From positions 1-64,000 of the forward strand of contig JAPOWG010000037.1 of NCBI GenBank assembly GCA_026707745.1: a DNA stretch of 64,000 nucleotides, read 5' to 3'. The stretch is from Chloroflexota bacterium. Lineage in GTDB: Bacteria; Chloroflexota; Anaerolineae; Aggregatilineales; Phototrophicaceae. The position numbers and the translations under genes are program-made. This document shows, one piece after another, positions 16,684 to 25,903 of the stretch; the stretch's first letter is position 1, and each line of letters opens with the position of its first letter. The notes beneath the pieces are model-generated. The model saw nothing but the letters and a program-made list of their open reading frames with translations. It ran no database searches and was not told the origin of the DNA.

Positions 16684-17385
16684 ATGATCAGCCAGTTCAT
16701 ATTGCCGGCATTCAGCTTTGGCTTGAGCGCCGCGGTCATTCCCGGCCCGTTGATCGCCTACCTCGTTAACACGACGCTAACGCAAGGCTGGCGGGCGGCA
16801 TTATTGGTCGTCCTGGCGCCTTTGATCACCGATGCCCCTATCATCCTTTTGATGACCTTCTTGCTGGGTCAGATGCCTGATGAGGCCCTGAAGTTGATTC
16901 AGATCGGCGGTGGAGGTCTGTTGCTGGCGATCGCCTGGCGCGCGCGAGATCAGTATCAATCGGGCGCGGCAATGAATCTGGCAGCGGATACCGCTTCCAG
17001 GCGGGCGCGTAGCAGGCGCCGCGTGCTTATGACCGGGATCGCGATGAATTTCCTAAGCCCCGGACCATATCTCTTCTGGGGGAGCGTCAATGGGCCGTTG
17101 CTGGTCCGGGCGATAGACGTTTCCGCCTGGCATGCGCTGGCCTTCTTGCTCGTGTTCTACGCGACCTTCTTGTGCGGCTTGTGCGTGTGGGTGCTGCTTT
17201 TTCACCACGTTGGCCGGGTCAAAGTCGCTTCCCTGCGGCTGGTTATTCTGGCGACTATACTACTCTTGCTCTGGTTCGGCATCGGCCTTATCACGGAAGC
17301 GCTTGCTTTGACAGCCTATCATCTGCCGGTGTTCCTTGCCGGCTTCCTTGTCTTGGTCTCGCGAGAGGTCTGGAATCGCCGCTGA
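16684..17385 (+). CDS. LysE/RhtB-family exporter
   Basis: This 233-residue integral membrane protein has about six hydrophobic segments and the family N terminus FILPAFSFGLSAAVIPGPLIAYLVNTTLTQGWRAALLVVLAPLITDAPIILL. The GPG/PGP-type motif and the Asp in the third region are LysE hallmarks. A second conserved part, GIAMNFLSPGPYLFWGS, marks the repeat half. Members export amino acids or related metabolites; the substrate is unknown. GGGAG precedes the ATG. It lies directly downstream of the Nudix gene and upstream of a repeat copy. Confidence 0.85.
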   Translation: MISQFILPAFSFGLSAAVIPGPLIAYLVNTTLTQGWRAALLVVLAPLITDAPIILLMTFLLGQMPDEALKLIQIGGGGLLLAIAWRARDQYQSGAAMNLAADTASRRARSRRRVLMTGIAMNFLSPGPYLFWGSVNGPLLVRAIDVSAWHALAFLLVFYATFLCGLCVWVLLFHHVGRVKVASLRLVILATILLLLWFGIGLITEALALTAYHLPVFLAGFLVLVSREVWNRR

Positions 17386-17576
17386 GGTCGAACCCGGGCC
17401 AGTGCCTTGCCATAGACAGATAGAAAGACATTATGATGTTTAGTCCCGGACCTGGAGAAAATGGAACATTTCATCCAATAGCGGATTCGGTCGCTCTGAG
17501 GATACTCACCGGCAAACACGAATGGGACTGTTGCGCAGCTTTCCTGACATGTTACGATTGTAGAGTAACGAAAGTC

Positions 17577-17670
17577 TCTCATTTTAACAAACCATCTTCT
17601 GCGCGAGCGGAACGAGTTTCTTATTTTGCGTGAGCGCGGCAGGAAAATCCGCTGACGCCGAACGGCTTTT
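17577..17670 (+). repeat. dispersed TTATTTTGCGTGAGCGCGG repeat, copy 4
   Basis: ATTTTAACAAACCATC, TTCTTATTTTGCGTGAGCGCGG and CGCTGACGCCGAACGGC occur in the same order as in copies 1 and 3. The repeat ends within a few bases of the ATG at 17673, so it may form the leader of that gene. The rest of 17386-17672 shows no gene. Confidence 0.6.
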
Positions 17671-17672
17671 CA

Positions 17673-19367
17673 ATGTCCGAATATTACGATCTTGGAACGT
17701 ATTCACGACGTATAACAACCGACGCTCTCGAGGCGCAGCGCTGGTTTGACAGCGGCTTGACTTGGCTCTACGGCTACAACCATGACGAAGCGGTGAAATG
17801 CTTTCGCAAAGCGCTGGATCACGACCCGCATTGTGTGATGGCTCAATGGGGAGTCGCCTACGGACTCGGATGCAACTACAACAAGCAATGGGAAGCCTTT
17901 GCGCCCAAGGCGCTTGCGATAGCCTTGCGCCAGGGACGCGCGGCGATCCTGGAAGCTTACGCGCACTTGGACCGCGCCACCGCTGTTGAAACCGCGCTCT
18001 TGAAAGCCCTGGAGAAGCGCTTTCAGCGAGACGATGAAACCGATGTGGAAGTTCTGGAAACGTGGAACGACGAATTCGCGGCCGCCATGCGAGACGTTTA
18101 TCGCGCTTTTCCGGACGATTGGGATGTTGCTGCGCTATTTGCGGAAGCCCTTATGAATCGCACACCCTGGCAATTGTGGGATTTGGAAACCGGCGAACCG
18201 GCGGAAGACGCCGATACGCCCGAAGCAATTGAGGTAGTCGAACGAGCACTAGGCCAAATTGAAGCGTCCGGGGCGCAACCTCATCCGGGCTTGCTGCATC
18301 TGTACATCCATTTGGTGGAAATGTCCCCCCAGCCGGAACGAGCTATGCAGGCCGCAGATCAGTTGCGAGAGTTGGCGCCTGATGCCGGACATCTGCTGCA
18401 TATGCCGTCGCATATTGATGTCCTCTGCGGACAATATTACAACGCCATAGTCGCCAATCGCCGCGCCATTGCTGTTGACAAAGTGTTTGCAGCGCGCGAC
18501 GGTGTTCTCACTGATTATACCTTTTACCGCGCGCACAATATCCACTTCAAGGTCTACGCTGCCATGCTGCTGGGGCAGTTCAAAGCGGCGCTGGAAGCCG
18601 AAGATGAAATCGCTGATTTGGCAAATGAAGATCTGCTGCGAATCGACGATCCGCCAATGGCCGACCACCTTGAAGGCATCTTGTCGATGCGGCTGCACGT
18701 CCTGGTCCGCTTTGGCAGATGGCGAGAGATACTGTCGGAGCCGGCCCCGGTCGATGAGGATCTCTATTGCAATTCGCTTGCGATGCTCCACTACGCGCGG
18801 GCGATCGCCTTGGCGACGCTGCACGAACATGAAGCGGCCGCCGTCGAAGTCGCGGCATTTAAAGTGGCGCAAGCCAAAGTGCCGGATACGCGCTTCATCT
18901 TCAACAACAACTGCATTGATGTGTTGGAAGTCGCCGCCGCCATGATGCAGGGAGAAGTGGCGTATCATCGCGGAGACACCGAGCGCGCGTTCCAGCACCT
19001 CCGGCAAGCAGTCCACCTGGATGATCATCTGGAATTTGCCGAGCCTTGGGGCTGGGCGATGCCGACTCGTCATGCGCTGGGCGCTCTATTGTTGGACTGC
19101 GGACAAGTCGAAGAAGCGCTAGCCGTTTATCGCGCGGATTTGGGGCTTGATCAATCCCTTTGTCGGGCCATGCAGCGCCCAAACAACGTCTGGAGCTTGC
19201 GGGGCTTTGTCACATGTCTGGATCGCCTCGGTAGAATTGCCGAAGCGGACCTTGTGCGACCTCAGCTTCGACTGGCGCTGGCGCGCGCCGATGTCGAGAT
19301 TGAGTCATCTTGTTTTTGCGCGACTGGAAATAGCCACCATGGCAGCGCCTGCTGTCATGAACATTAG
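17673..19367 (+). CDS. TPR-repeat protein with Cys/His-rich C-terminal tail
   Basis: The 564-residue soluble protein contains helical repeats throughout, for example ALEAQRWFDSGLTWLYGYNHDEAVKCFRKALDHDPHC near residue 20-55, and PQPERAMQAADQLRELAPDAGHLLHMPSHI in the middle. It has no signal peptide or transmembrane helix. The last 20 residues hold four Cys and four His (CFC, HH, CCHEH), which looks like a metal-binding tail. The next gene encodes a Zn/Cd-type P-ATPase, so a role in metal handling is possible but unproven. No Shine-Dalgarno is visible before the ATG, which follows a dispersed repeat. Long proteins of this TPR kind are usually annotated only as hypothetical. Confidence 0.75.
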   Translation: MSEYYDLGTYSRRITTDALEAQRWFDSGLTWLYGYNHDEAVKCFRKALDHDPHCVMAQWGVAYGLGCNYNKQWEAFAPKALAIALRQGRAAILEAYAHLDRATAVETALLKALEKRFQRDDETDVEVLETWNDEFAAAMRDVYRAFPDDWDVAALFAEALMNRTPWQLWDLETGEPAEDADTPEAIEVVERALGQIEASGAQPHPGLLHLYIHLVEMSPQPERAMQAADQLRELAPDAGHLLHMPSHIDVLCGQYYNAIVANRRAIAVDKVFAARDGVLTDYTFYRAHNIHFKVYAAMLLGQFKAALEAEDEIADLANEDLLRIDDPPMADHLEGILSMRLHVLVRFGRWREILSEPAPVDEDLYCNSLAMLHYARAIALATLHEHEAAAVEVAAFKVAQAKVPDTRFIFNNNCIDVLEVAAAMMQGEVAYHRGDTERAFQHLRQAVHLDDHLEFAEPWGWAMPTRHALGALLLDCGQVEEALAVYRADLGLDQSLCRAMQRPNNVWSLRGFVTCLDRLGRIAEADLVRPQLRLALARADVEIESSCFCATGNSHHGSACCHEH

Positions 19368-19446
19368 ACAAATCCGCATCTCGAGGACTTTGACGGCTTG
19401 CTGGCGGCATCGGGCAAGTTATGCCTTTCGAGGTATGCTGCATACG

Positions 19447-19475
19447 TTGACAAATACGTAGCTCTTGAGTATGAT
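19447..19475 (+). promoter_or_regulatory. consensus sigma-70-type promoter for the metal ATPase
   Basis: TTGACA at 19447-19452 and TATGAT at 19470-19475 are separated by exactly 17 bp, 60 bp upstream of the ATG. The spacing is normal and not the 19-20 bp of MerR-activated promoters. No clear ArsR/SmtB palindrome was found. Confidence 0.6.
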
Positions 19476-19534
19476 GATCCATGGTATGTAAGATGCGCCT
19501 TAATGATACACGGTCTCATAAGTGAGCGACGACA

Positions 19535-21904
19535 ATGTCACAGCAGCGCTATCGCTTGGGCAATATGGACTGCGCAAACTGCGCGCGCGAAGTGCAATCC
19601 GCCCTTAAGCGCCTGCCCGGCGTGGAATCGGCAGTAGTAGACTTTGCTAGTAGCGAGTTACAGATTGAAGGAGACGTAGCATTCGATATGCTTAAGGCAC
19701 GCGTCGAAGCCTTGGGCAAGACGATTGAAGCCCCCGATCTTTTGCAAACCTATGTGATCGGCGACATGGATTGCGCTGGTTGCGCGCATGAAGTGGAAGC
19801 AGCTGTCTCCAAACTGACGGGCGTGCATTTCGCCGAGGTCAACTTTCTCAACAACAAACTACAGCTAATCGGCGATGTCGATTACGCGCGACTCAAGGAT
19901 CGGGTCGAATCGCTGGGCAAGACCATTTCCATAGATGCGCCTGCCCAATCACAAGACGTCGGCTCGACGCGGCGCGCGGGGGTTTTCGGTTTCTGGGACT
20001 TCCTGCTGGAACGTCCCGCAAGCCGCATGGCGGTTTATGGCGGCGCTCTCCTTTTGCTCGCAATCGGGATAGATTTGTCCGCGACAGTCCCCCCGGATCT
20101 CAGCGATCTGGTTTATGTTTTGGCGATGGCGGTGGCGATGAGACCGATTGCCTTAAGCGGCTTTAACTCATTGCGTATCAGCCGCGAGTTCAACATCAAT
20201 CTGTTGATGACGGTCGCAGCGCTCGGCGCCTTGGTTTTGGGCGAATTTCTGGAGGCGGCTACGGTAATTTTCCTGTTCGCCATAGGGGAAGCGCTCGAAG
20301 GTTATACGGCGGATCGGGCGCGCGATAGCTTGCGCGGCCTGGTGGCGCTCAAACCGCCCACGGCCAACAAGATCGCGGGCAACCGTACGGAAGAGGTCCC
20401 GGTAGAGGCGCTGCGCATTTCGGATCGGATTCGCGTATTGCCCGGCGAACGTATTCCAATGGACGGTACCGTGTTGGCGGGTAACAGCGCTGTTGATCAA
20501 GCGCACATCACTGGCGAGAGCCTGCCGGTGGAACGGTCACCGGGCGATGAAGTTTACGCCGGCTCTATCAACGGCGCGGCGACGCTGGACCTGCGCGTCG
20601 ATCGCCTCGCCCACGACAACACGCTAAGTCGCATCATTGAATTGCTGCAAGAGTCCCAATCTCGCCGGGCGCCCAGTCAGCGGCTGATTGATCGCTTCGC
20701 ACACGTTTATACGCCGTTGGTGGCGATCAGCGCGCTAGGCGTGGCGTTTATTCCGCCGCTGCTTTTCGGCCAGCCTTTCTGGGACAGCGGGACGGGAACG
20801 GGTTGGTTGTATCGCGCGCTGTCGATGTTGGTGATCGCATGTCCCTGCGCGCTGGTCATCAGCACGCCTGTGACCGTGATCAGCGCCATCACATCCGCGG
20901 CGCGGCGCGGCGTGCTGATCAAAGGCGGGGTTCATTTGGAAGCCTTGGCCGGCGTGAAGGCAATCGCCTTCGACAAGACCGGCACCTTGACGCGCGGCAA
21001 GCTGGACGTTGTGGCGACAAGTACCGGCGATTGCGATCACGCTGGGGACTGCCAACCTTGTGACGATTTGATATCTTTGGCGGCAGCGGTGGAAGCGCAG
21101 AGCACGCATCCCTTTGCGCAGGCCATCCAGACGGTGGCCAGTGCGAACGGTATCGAGTACAGCGCCGCGGCCGAAGTGGAAACGCTCACGGGCTTTGGCG
21201 TGCGGGGAAAGGTCAACGGACAGCGCGTGACGATCGGCAGCCATAGTTTATTTGATAATGCCTTCAACCATACATCACAGTTATGCGCGATCGCGCGGGA
21301 CTTCGAGTCGGCGGGCCAAAGTGCCGTTATGGTGCATGATGGCGACCAGGTGCGGGGAGTGATCGCCCTTAGCGATGTGCCCCGCGAGGAAAGCAAGCGC
21401 GTGGTCGGCGAGTTGCGCGATATGAGCGTGGCATCAGTGATGCTGACCGGCGACAACGAAACCGTTGCCGGATCGATCGCCGGGAAAGTCGGCGTTGATC
21501 GCTTTCGAGCCGGGCTATTGCCGCAGGATAAGGTGAACGCCGTCGAGAACCTGGAAACTGAATATCAACGGGTCGCCATGGTCGGGGATGGCATCAACGA
21601 TACCCCGGCGCTGGCGGCAGCTACGGTTGGGGTGGCCATGGGAGCGGCGGGCAGCGCCCAGGCGATGGAGACAGCCGATATCGTCTTGATGGCGGACAAG
21701 CTGGATCTGCTGCCTGCGACGATCCGCCGCGCGCGTTTTGCCCGGCGCCTGATACGCGAGAATATCGTGCTGTCTATCGGCTTGAAGGCGGTCTTCCTGC
21801 TGCTGGCTTTAACCGGCAATGTGACCATGCTGGCGGCGGTCTTCGCCGATATGGGCATGTCGCTGGCCGTGACCTTGAACGGGATGCGCGCTCTGCGGGA
21901 GTGA
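19535..21904 (+). CDS. heavy-metal P1B-type ATPase (Zn/Cd/Pb exporter type)
   Basis: The 789-residue pump has two N-terminal HMA domains with CxxC sites: Cys13/Cys16 in GNMDCANCAREV and Cys80/Cys83 in GDMDCAGCAHEV. Further on are a TGES actuator motif, the transmembrane CPC site at Cys436-Pro-Cys438 (IACPCALVIS), the phosphorylated Asp480 in DKTGTLTRG, an STHPFAQAI His-Pro motif, and GDGINDTPALAAA. The final helices carry a Lys (GLKAVFLLLAL) and a DMG motif, the pattern of the Zn2+/Cd2+ group rather than the Cu+ group. It would export divalent soft metals across the cytoplasmic membrane using ATP. It has its own promoter and lies 168 bp behind the TPR gene with the Cys/His tail. Confidence 0.92.
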   Translation: MSQQRYRLGNMDCANCAREVQSALKRLPGVESAVVDFASSELQIEGDVAFDMLKARVEALGKTIEAPDLLQTYVIGDMDCAGCAHEVEAAVSKLTGVHFAEVNFLNNKLQLIGDVDYARLKDRVESLGKTISIDAPAQSQDVGSTRRAGVFGFWDFLLERPASRMAVYGGALLLLAIGIDLSATVPPDLSDLVYVLAMAVAMRPIALSGFNSLRISREFNINLLMTVAALGALVLGEFLEAATVIFLFAIGEALEGYTADRARDSLRGLVALKPPTANKIAGNRTEEVPVEALRISDRIRVLPGERIPMDGTVLAGNSAVDQAHITGESLPVERSPGDEVYAGSINGAATLDLRVDRLAHDNTLSRIIELLQESQSRRAPSQRLIDRFAHVYTPLVAISALGVAFIPPLLFGQPFWDSGTGTGWLYRALSMLVIACPCALVISTPVTVISAITSAARRGVLIKGGVHLEALAGVKAIAFDKTGTLTRGKLDVVATSTGDCDHAGDCQPCDDLISLAAAVEAQSTHPFAQAIQTVASANGIEYSAAAEVETLTGFGVRGKVNGQRVTIGSHSLFDNAFNHTSQLCAIARDFESAGQSAVMVHDGDQVRGVIALSDVPREESKRVVGELRDMSVASVMLTGDNETVAGSIAGKVGVDRFRAGLLPQDKVNAVENLETEYQRVAMVGDGINDTPALAAATVGVAMGAAGSAQAMETADIVLMADKLDLLPATIRRARFARRLIRENIVLSIGLKAVFLLLALTGNVTMLAAVFADMGMSLAVTLNGMRALRE

Positions 21905-21921
21905 GAACTGTTGAACTCCCG

Positions 21922-22560
21922 TCACCAGCGCGGGTGCGTCACTAGACTGTAGGCGTCGTGAAAACTGTGCGAATGCTGAAGTTGCTGATAAAGCTGCCCG
22001 AAGCGCTGTCTAACGCGTGAATCGAGACTGACGCGCATATCGTAGGCATCTTCGTTGTTGCTGCGGTAGTAATTGCGCTTGCGGCCATGACGACTGAAGC
22101 CATATTTTTGATAGAGATTCTGCGCCACGGCGTTGCTCACGCGCACCTCCAGCACCAGGTACTCCGCTTTCAATCGCAGCGCCTTGCGAAACATGCCCGC
22201 CAGCAGAATTTCCCCGTAACCGCGACCGCGATGGTCGGGATGGGTGGCGATGGTGCTGACATGCGCTTCGCCATCAATCTTCCACAAGCCGCCATAACCG
22301 ACGATGAGGCCCGATTTGGCGATTGCCGGTGATTCCTGCCGGATCCATCCGCTAAGTCGTTGGATCCAGCCATCATCGTTCGGCAGCACAGCCGGTATCA
22401 GGGTCGCTTGTTCTTCCAATACGACCATGTGGCTAATCTTCGATTCTTTGATCTCGAAGGCGTATGAATCTCTGGACCAGGGCGGCTCAAAGCAGAGGCG
22501 GTCTATCCTGGAGACTTCGCGGATATCGTCGGCGCGCATATAACGCAGGATCAGGCTCAT
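21922..22560 (-). CDS. rimI: RimI-like GNAT N-acetyltransferase
   Basis: This 212-residue GNAT protein begins with LRYMRADDIREVSRIDRLCFEPPWSRDSYAFEI, typical of ribosomal-protein-S18-alanine acetyltransferases. It has the acetyl-CoA loop HPDHRGRGYGEILLAGMFRKAL and the closing VRVSNAVAQNLYQKYGFSRHGRKRNYYRSNNEDAYDMRV. A C-terminal extension of about 30 residues rich in Gln and His is unusual. The segment between strands 3 and 4 carries an insertion (NDDGWIQRLSGWIRQESPAIAKSG). ATG 22560 was chosen by homology; upstream ATGs at 22575 and beyond lack a ribosome binding site. It is convergent with the P-ATPase, 17 bp apart. Confidence 0.82.
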   Translation of the reverse strand: MSLILRYMRADDIREVSRIDRLCFEPPWSRDSYAFEIKESKISHMVVLEEQATLIPAVLPNDDGWIQRLSGWIRQESPAIAKSGLIVGYGGLWKIDGEAHVSTIATHPDHRGRGYGEILLAGMFRKALRLKAEYLVLEVRVSNAVAQNLYQKYGFSRHGRKRNYYRSNNEDAYDMRVSLDSRVRQRFGQLYQQLQHSHSFHDAYSLVTHPRW

Positions 22561-22752
22561 GACAAATTGATCCATTTGATCGATATTGCCGAAAAGTGTA
22601 ACTGTGAATTGCCCGAGCCACAAGTCAGGTTTCGTAACAATTGTTTAGAAACTGAGCTTTGGCGCGCGCTTATGTGGAATCTGCGCTTGTTTGAAGGGTA
22701 GAAATCAAGAGCTGAGATCGGGACCGAGAAGATTCCCGGCCCGTGTTGTGCG

Positions 22753-23064
22753 CTATCCCATCTGAAAGATCTGTACCACGTCCACTGCGGCGACTTCCAC
22801 GTAGGGGCTGCTCTTGGCCATTTCGACTGCCGCGTCCATGTCTTCCGCTTCGACAATAGTGATCCCGGTCAAGCGGTCCTCTGTGGGTCCGGGGGCGACG
22901 CCATCAGCGGTGATGCGGGTGGGGGGTCCCATGGGCATGCCCGGGTTGACGACGGCCTCGCCCAGGCTGCCAATCCAATCGAACCACTTCTTCTGATGCG
23001 CTTGCGCTTCGTTTGGGTCATCAAACTGCGGTTCACCGACGTATAAGAGTCCGAATTGTGCCAC
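22753..23064 (-). CDS. YCII-related domain protein
   Basis: This 103-residue protein is typical in length for the YCII family, dimeric ferredoxin-like proteins of mostly unknown function. Visible family features are QFGLLYVGEP near the start, AHQKKWFDWIGSL and GITIVEAEDMDAAVEMAKSSPYVEVAAVDVVQIFQM. The start is GTG at 23064, decided by a strong GGAGAG eight bases upstream; no ATG lies in a suitable position. It stands alone between rimI and the nitrilase-like gene. Members are sometimes encoded with ECF sigma factors, but none is visible here. Confidence 0.85.
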   Translation of the reverse strand: MAQFGLLYVGEPQFDDPNEAQAHQKKWFDWIGSLGEAVVNPGMPMGPPTRITADGVAPGPTEDRLTGITIVEAEDMDAAVEMAKSSPYVEVAAVDVVQIFQMG

Positions 23065-23197
23065 CTTGTTCTCTCCTGTCTTTGAAATATGTTGTAATGC
23101 CTTCTTAAGTCGCGCTGCGGGCTGCGTCGGCAGTCGCAATAGCGGCGTCATTGTAACGACTCAATTGGCGGAAGTCTATCAGCAAGTGTGGAGGTAA

Positions 23198-23962
23198 CTA
23201 GAGACGGATATCATAGACAAAGCGGTCGATGCCCTGTTGAGCTGTTCGCACGCGCCAGTTGCCTTGCGGATCAATTACGCCGGAAGGTGCCGAGCAACGT
23301 ATGTCGACTGGTTCGCAACTGTCGACTGTCACGATCCAGAGCTGGCTGGCGCGGGCGCGCATACGCAGGTTGCTGCTATGGAAATCCCAATTGACATCCG
23401 ACCATTCCGACGAATTGCGGCCGCCGTTGACGGCGTGGAATATGACGCGGGCGCCCAGCTCGGCAAGCTTGTGGCTGAGATGTGTGTCGGGCTGCGGCGT
23501 ACAGGTCGGGTTGGCCCACATGTCGTTGCATATCAGCCCGCCGACTTTCATTTGATCGAGCCTGAAAATTTGTAGAGGGCGAATTGCATAGTGATTGATC
23601 TCGCCGATAGGTGGTTTTGCCAGACTTCCAGTCGGCAATGTCTTGCTGTGAAAGCCCAAATAGCGCCCATTGGCATCGTAGAAACGGAGCTGATTATAGG
23701 TATCGCCGTCGTCTTCGACAAAACACGTGCCCAGCGCGAGTCCCAGGCCCGATGCGGTAGCCGTCCTTGTGACTCGCTGCAAAGCCTCCTCAACGCCGAG
23801 CGGGTCGAATTCGTGCGTATAACCGCTTAAAGAGCCTTCCGGTGTCAGCAGGATGTCGGCGTTGCGTGAGCTTGCCCATTGAATGCCGCTCTCGATATGT
23901 CGGACGTTGGAGTCAATACTGAGAGTGACGGGCATCTGTATGCCTGCTACACGTATATGCAT
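23198..23962 (-). CDS. carbon-nitrogen hydrolase (nitrilase superfamily)
   Basis: This 254-residue protein has the complete catalytic triad of the nitrilase superfamily: Glu42 in LLTPEGSLSGY, Lys107 in FHSKTLP and Cys145 in GGLICNDMW. It hydrolyses a non-peptide C-N bond, most likely an amide or omega-amide; the substrate cannot be assigned. The length is typical. It diverges from the gene at 23998, and the 35 bp between the two starts must be very compact for two promoters, so the start of one or both may lie further in. Confidence 0.87.
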   Translation of the reverse strand: MHIRVAGIQMPVTLSIDSNVRHIESGIQWASSRNADILLTPEGSLSGYTHEFDPLGVEEALQRVTRTATASGLGLALGTCFVEDDGDTYNQLRFYDANGRYLGFHSKTLPTGSLAKPPIGEINHYAIRPLQIFRLDQMKVGGLICNDMWANPTCTPQPDTHLSHKLAELGARVIFHAVNGGRNSSEWSDVNWDFHSSNLRMRARASQLWIVTVDSCEPVDIRCSAPSGVIDPQGNWRVRTAQQGIDRFVYDIRL

Positions 23963-23997
23963 GGCCGAAGTCCTTTGTCCGCGCTCTGCCGTCGGAT

Positions 23998-24900
23998 GTG
24001 CAGTTTAAACCGTTAACTGAGCAAAGGCAAAGCGGTTCTCACGAAAGAACACTTGATGAAGCGCGATCAGATATGTTAGTTTTGCCTGTACGGCGGGGGA
24101 TCATTGCTAAAGATTCTGAAATGTGCCGAGCTTATAACAGGCTGCCCGCCTCTGTTTTCTTATCACCGGTGCAATTGATGCTCACTATTCGCGACTGTGA
24201 AGTCCTCCGCGAAGCATATACTCCAAATTCTGGATTGGCTGTCGACGAGGCATTGCGACGCATTGGCAGTCCAACAGTCGATGCCTTGATCGCTTACGCC
24301 TGCGAGCAGATGAGCAATCCCGATCGCAACGTCCGTGTTCTGATGTTACGGCTTTTGGCGCGGCAAACAGGTGCGCGCGCGGCACAGGGTGTACTCTCCG
24401 GATTGCGCGACGCGCGGCGGCGCGTATGCGCGGTCGCGATTCAAGCATGTCCCAACTATCTGCACAGAGAGGACATCGTACGGCAACTGGTGTCGATAGC
24501 GACTGATCCGGGGCGAAAGCGCAAATTGCGCCGACGCGCGCTTAGTATGTTGTCCGGCGATGAAGGGCGCTGGCAGGGCGACCTCAGGAATCCGGTCTTC
24601 GCTGCGCTAGCTGACCTGGTTCAAGAAGAAGAGCTTCGCTTCCCCATTCTCTTCGGTTTGATTCGCCTGGAGATGGCTCCATGCATTGAGAGTTTGCTGG
24701 CAGATTTTGCCGAGTCGGGCGACGAAGCCGAGCGTATGCTCGCCAAACGAGCCCTTGACGGCGAACTTGTCGTTCATATCGACAATTTTGCCGATGATCC
24801 GGATCGACAGCGGGAGATCATGGCGCGCTGCGACATTGCATTTGGTCGCATGTATTATTGGATACCGCGCGAGTCCTCAGTTGCCGCTCAGTTGGTTTAA
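23998..24900 (+). CDS. HEAT-like helical repeat protein of unknown function
   Basis: An open frame of 300 residues, of which about residues 60-260 are rich in alpha-helical pairs resembling HEAT repeats: LAVDEALRRIGSPTVDALIAYACEQMSNPDRNVRVLMLRLLARQTGARAAQGVLSGLRDARRRVCAVAIQ. No enzyme motif is present. The first 60 residues are not repeat-like, and no ribosome binding site supports the 23998 start. Internal ATGs at 24073, 24121 and 24178 are alternatives; 24178 lies closest to the start of the repeats. HEAT scaffolds usually mediate protein-protein contacts. Function not recognised. Confidence 0.55.
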   Translation: MQFKPLTEQRQSGSHERTLDEARSDMLVLPVRRGIIAKDSEMCRAYNRLPASVFLSPVQLMLTIRDCEVLREAYTPNSGLAVDEALRRIGSPTVDALIAYACEQMSNPDRNVRVLMLRLLARQTGARAAQGVLSGLRDARRRVCAVAIQACPNYLHREDIVRQLVSIATDPGRKRKLRRRALSMLSGDEGRWQGDLRNPVFAALADLVQEEELRFPILFGLIRLEMAPCIESLLADFAESGDEAERMLAKRALDGELVVHIDNFADDPDRQREIMARCDIAFGRMYYWIPRESSVAAQLV

Positions 24901-24951
24901 TGGCGGATACAGCTAACAGCAATCAGAGCGCGAAACCCTTCGCTACCTCAC

Positions 24952-25848
24952 TTACAAGAGCGGTGTTCCGGCGATGCCGGTGCGCACCCGATACAAGGTC
25001 GTAATTCCCGTCAGATAGATGCTTCGCATATCGTCGTCGCCCCAGGTGAAGTTTGTAACCTGCATCGGCGTTAGCAAGCGCCCGAGAAAGCTGCCGTCGC
25101 GCTTGTAAACGTGTAAACCGCCTTGAGCGCAGCAGTAGAGATTGCCTTCGCAATCAATCTTCATGCCATCTGGAACGCCCGGCCCATCGCCCCCTGTCTG
25201 GGCGAAAAGGCGCTGGTTGGCAATGCTGCCATCCGCTTCGACATCGAAAACATGAATCTTGTATTCCGGGCTGTCGTTGATGTAAAGAAGCGACTCGTCG
25301 CGGGAAAAGCACAGGCCGTTGGGTCGATTGAGCGCCGAAGTTAGCAGCGTCAACGCAGCGTTTGTCGGGTCCAATCGATAGACGCCGTTGAAGTCCAATT
25401 GGAATCGGCGGGGGATGCCCACCTTGGCTTCGCGGCCAAAAGGCGGATCAGTGAAGTAAATGCTGCCGTCGCTCTTGACAACGATGTCGTTGGGGCTGTT
25501 AAGTTCCTCCGCCTGAAAATGCGAGGCCAGCACCGTCATAGTTTCATCGTCATCCATGCGCGTGACGCAACTGCTGGCATGGTGACAGCTTAGCAGCCGT
25601 CCCTGGCGGTCATAGGTATTGCCGTTTGCCATGTGACTATTGCGCCGATAAATGCTCAGGCCGTCGCCGTCGCTCCATTGCAAGGTCGAGTTGCCCAAGA
25701 TATCACTAAAGCGCAAGTGGCCTTCGTATGGATGCCAGGCGGGTCCCTCGAGGAATTTGAATCCGGCAACGACGGTTTCGAGCTCGCCGTTCGTTTCAAA
25801 GATTTCTGTCAGGCCTGGGTCATGGATATCGAGTTCGATTCGCGGCAT
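24952..25848 (-). CDS. SMP-30/gluconolactonase/LRE family protein
   Basis: This 298-residue six-bladed propeller enzyme has the family features FKFLEGPAWHPYEGHLRFSDI (metal-binding Glu), NSPNDIVVKSDGSIYFTDPPFG, LNRPNGLCFSRDESLLYINDS and DGPGVPDGMKIDCEGNLYC. The conserved Asn and Asp in NGL and PDGM normally bind a divalent cation in the active site. These proteins hydrolyse sugar lactones such as gluconolactone. ATG 25848 is chosen because AGGAG lies eight bases upstream and the protein then begins in register with the family; longer in-frame starts do not. A sugar-oxidation role is likely. Confidence 0.88.
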   Translation of the reverse strand: MPRIELDIHDPGLTEIFETNGELETVVAGFKFLEGPAWHPYEGHLRFSDILGNSTLQWSDGDGLSIYRRNSHMANGNTYDRQGRLLSCHHASSCVTRMDDDETMTVLASHFQAEELNSPNDIVVKSDGSIYFTDPPFGREAKVGIPRRFQLDFNGVYRLDPTNAALTLLTSALNRPNGLCFSRDESLLYINDSPEYKIHVFDVEADGSIANQRLFAQTGGDGPGVPDGMKIDCEGNLYCCAQGGLHVYKRDGSFLGRLLTPMQVTNFTWGDDDMRSIYLTGITTLYRVRTGIAGTPLL

Positions 25849-25903
25849 CTGTCGCTCCTGAATTATTCTCTCAATTGTGAAGGTTGCTGAAGGTCTTGCG
25901 CTT

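Noticed and set aside
19447..19475. MerR-type metal-responsive promoter
   Set aside because: The spacer is 17 bp, whereas MerR-type promoters have 19-20 bp with a dyad in the spacer; no such dyad is visible.
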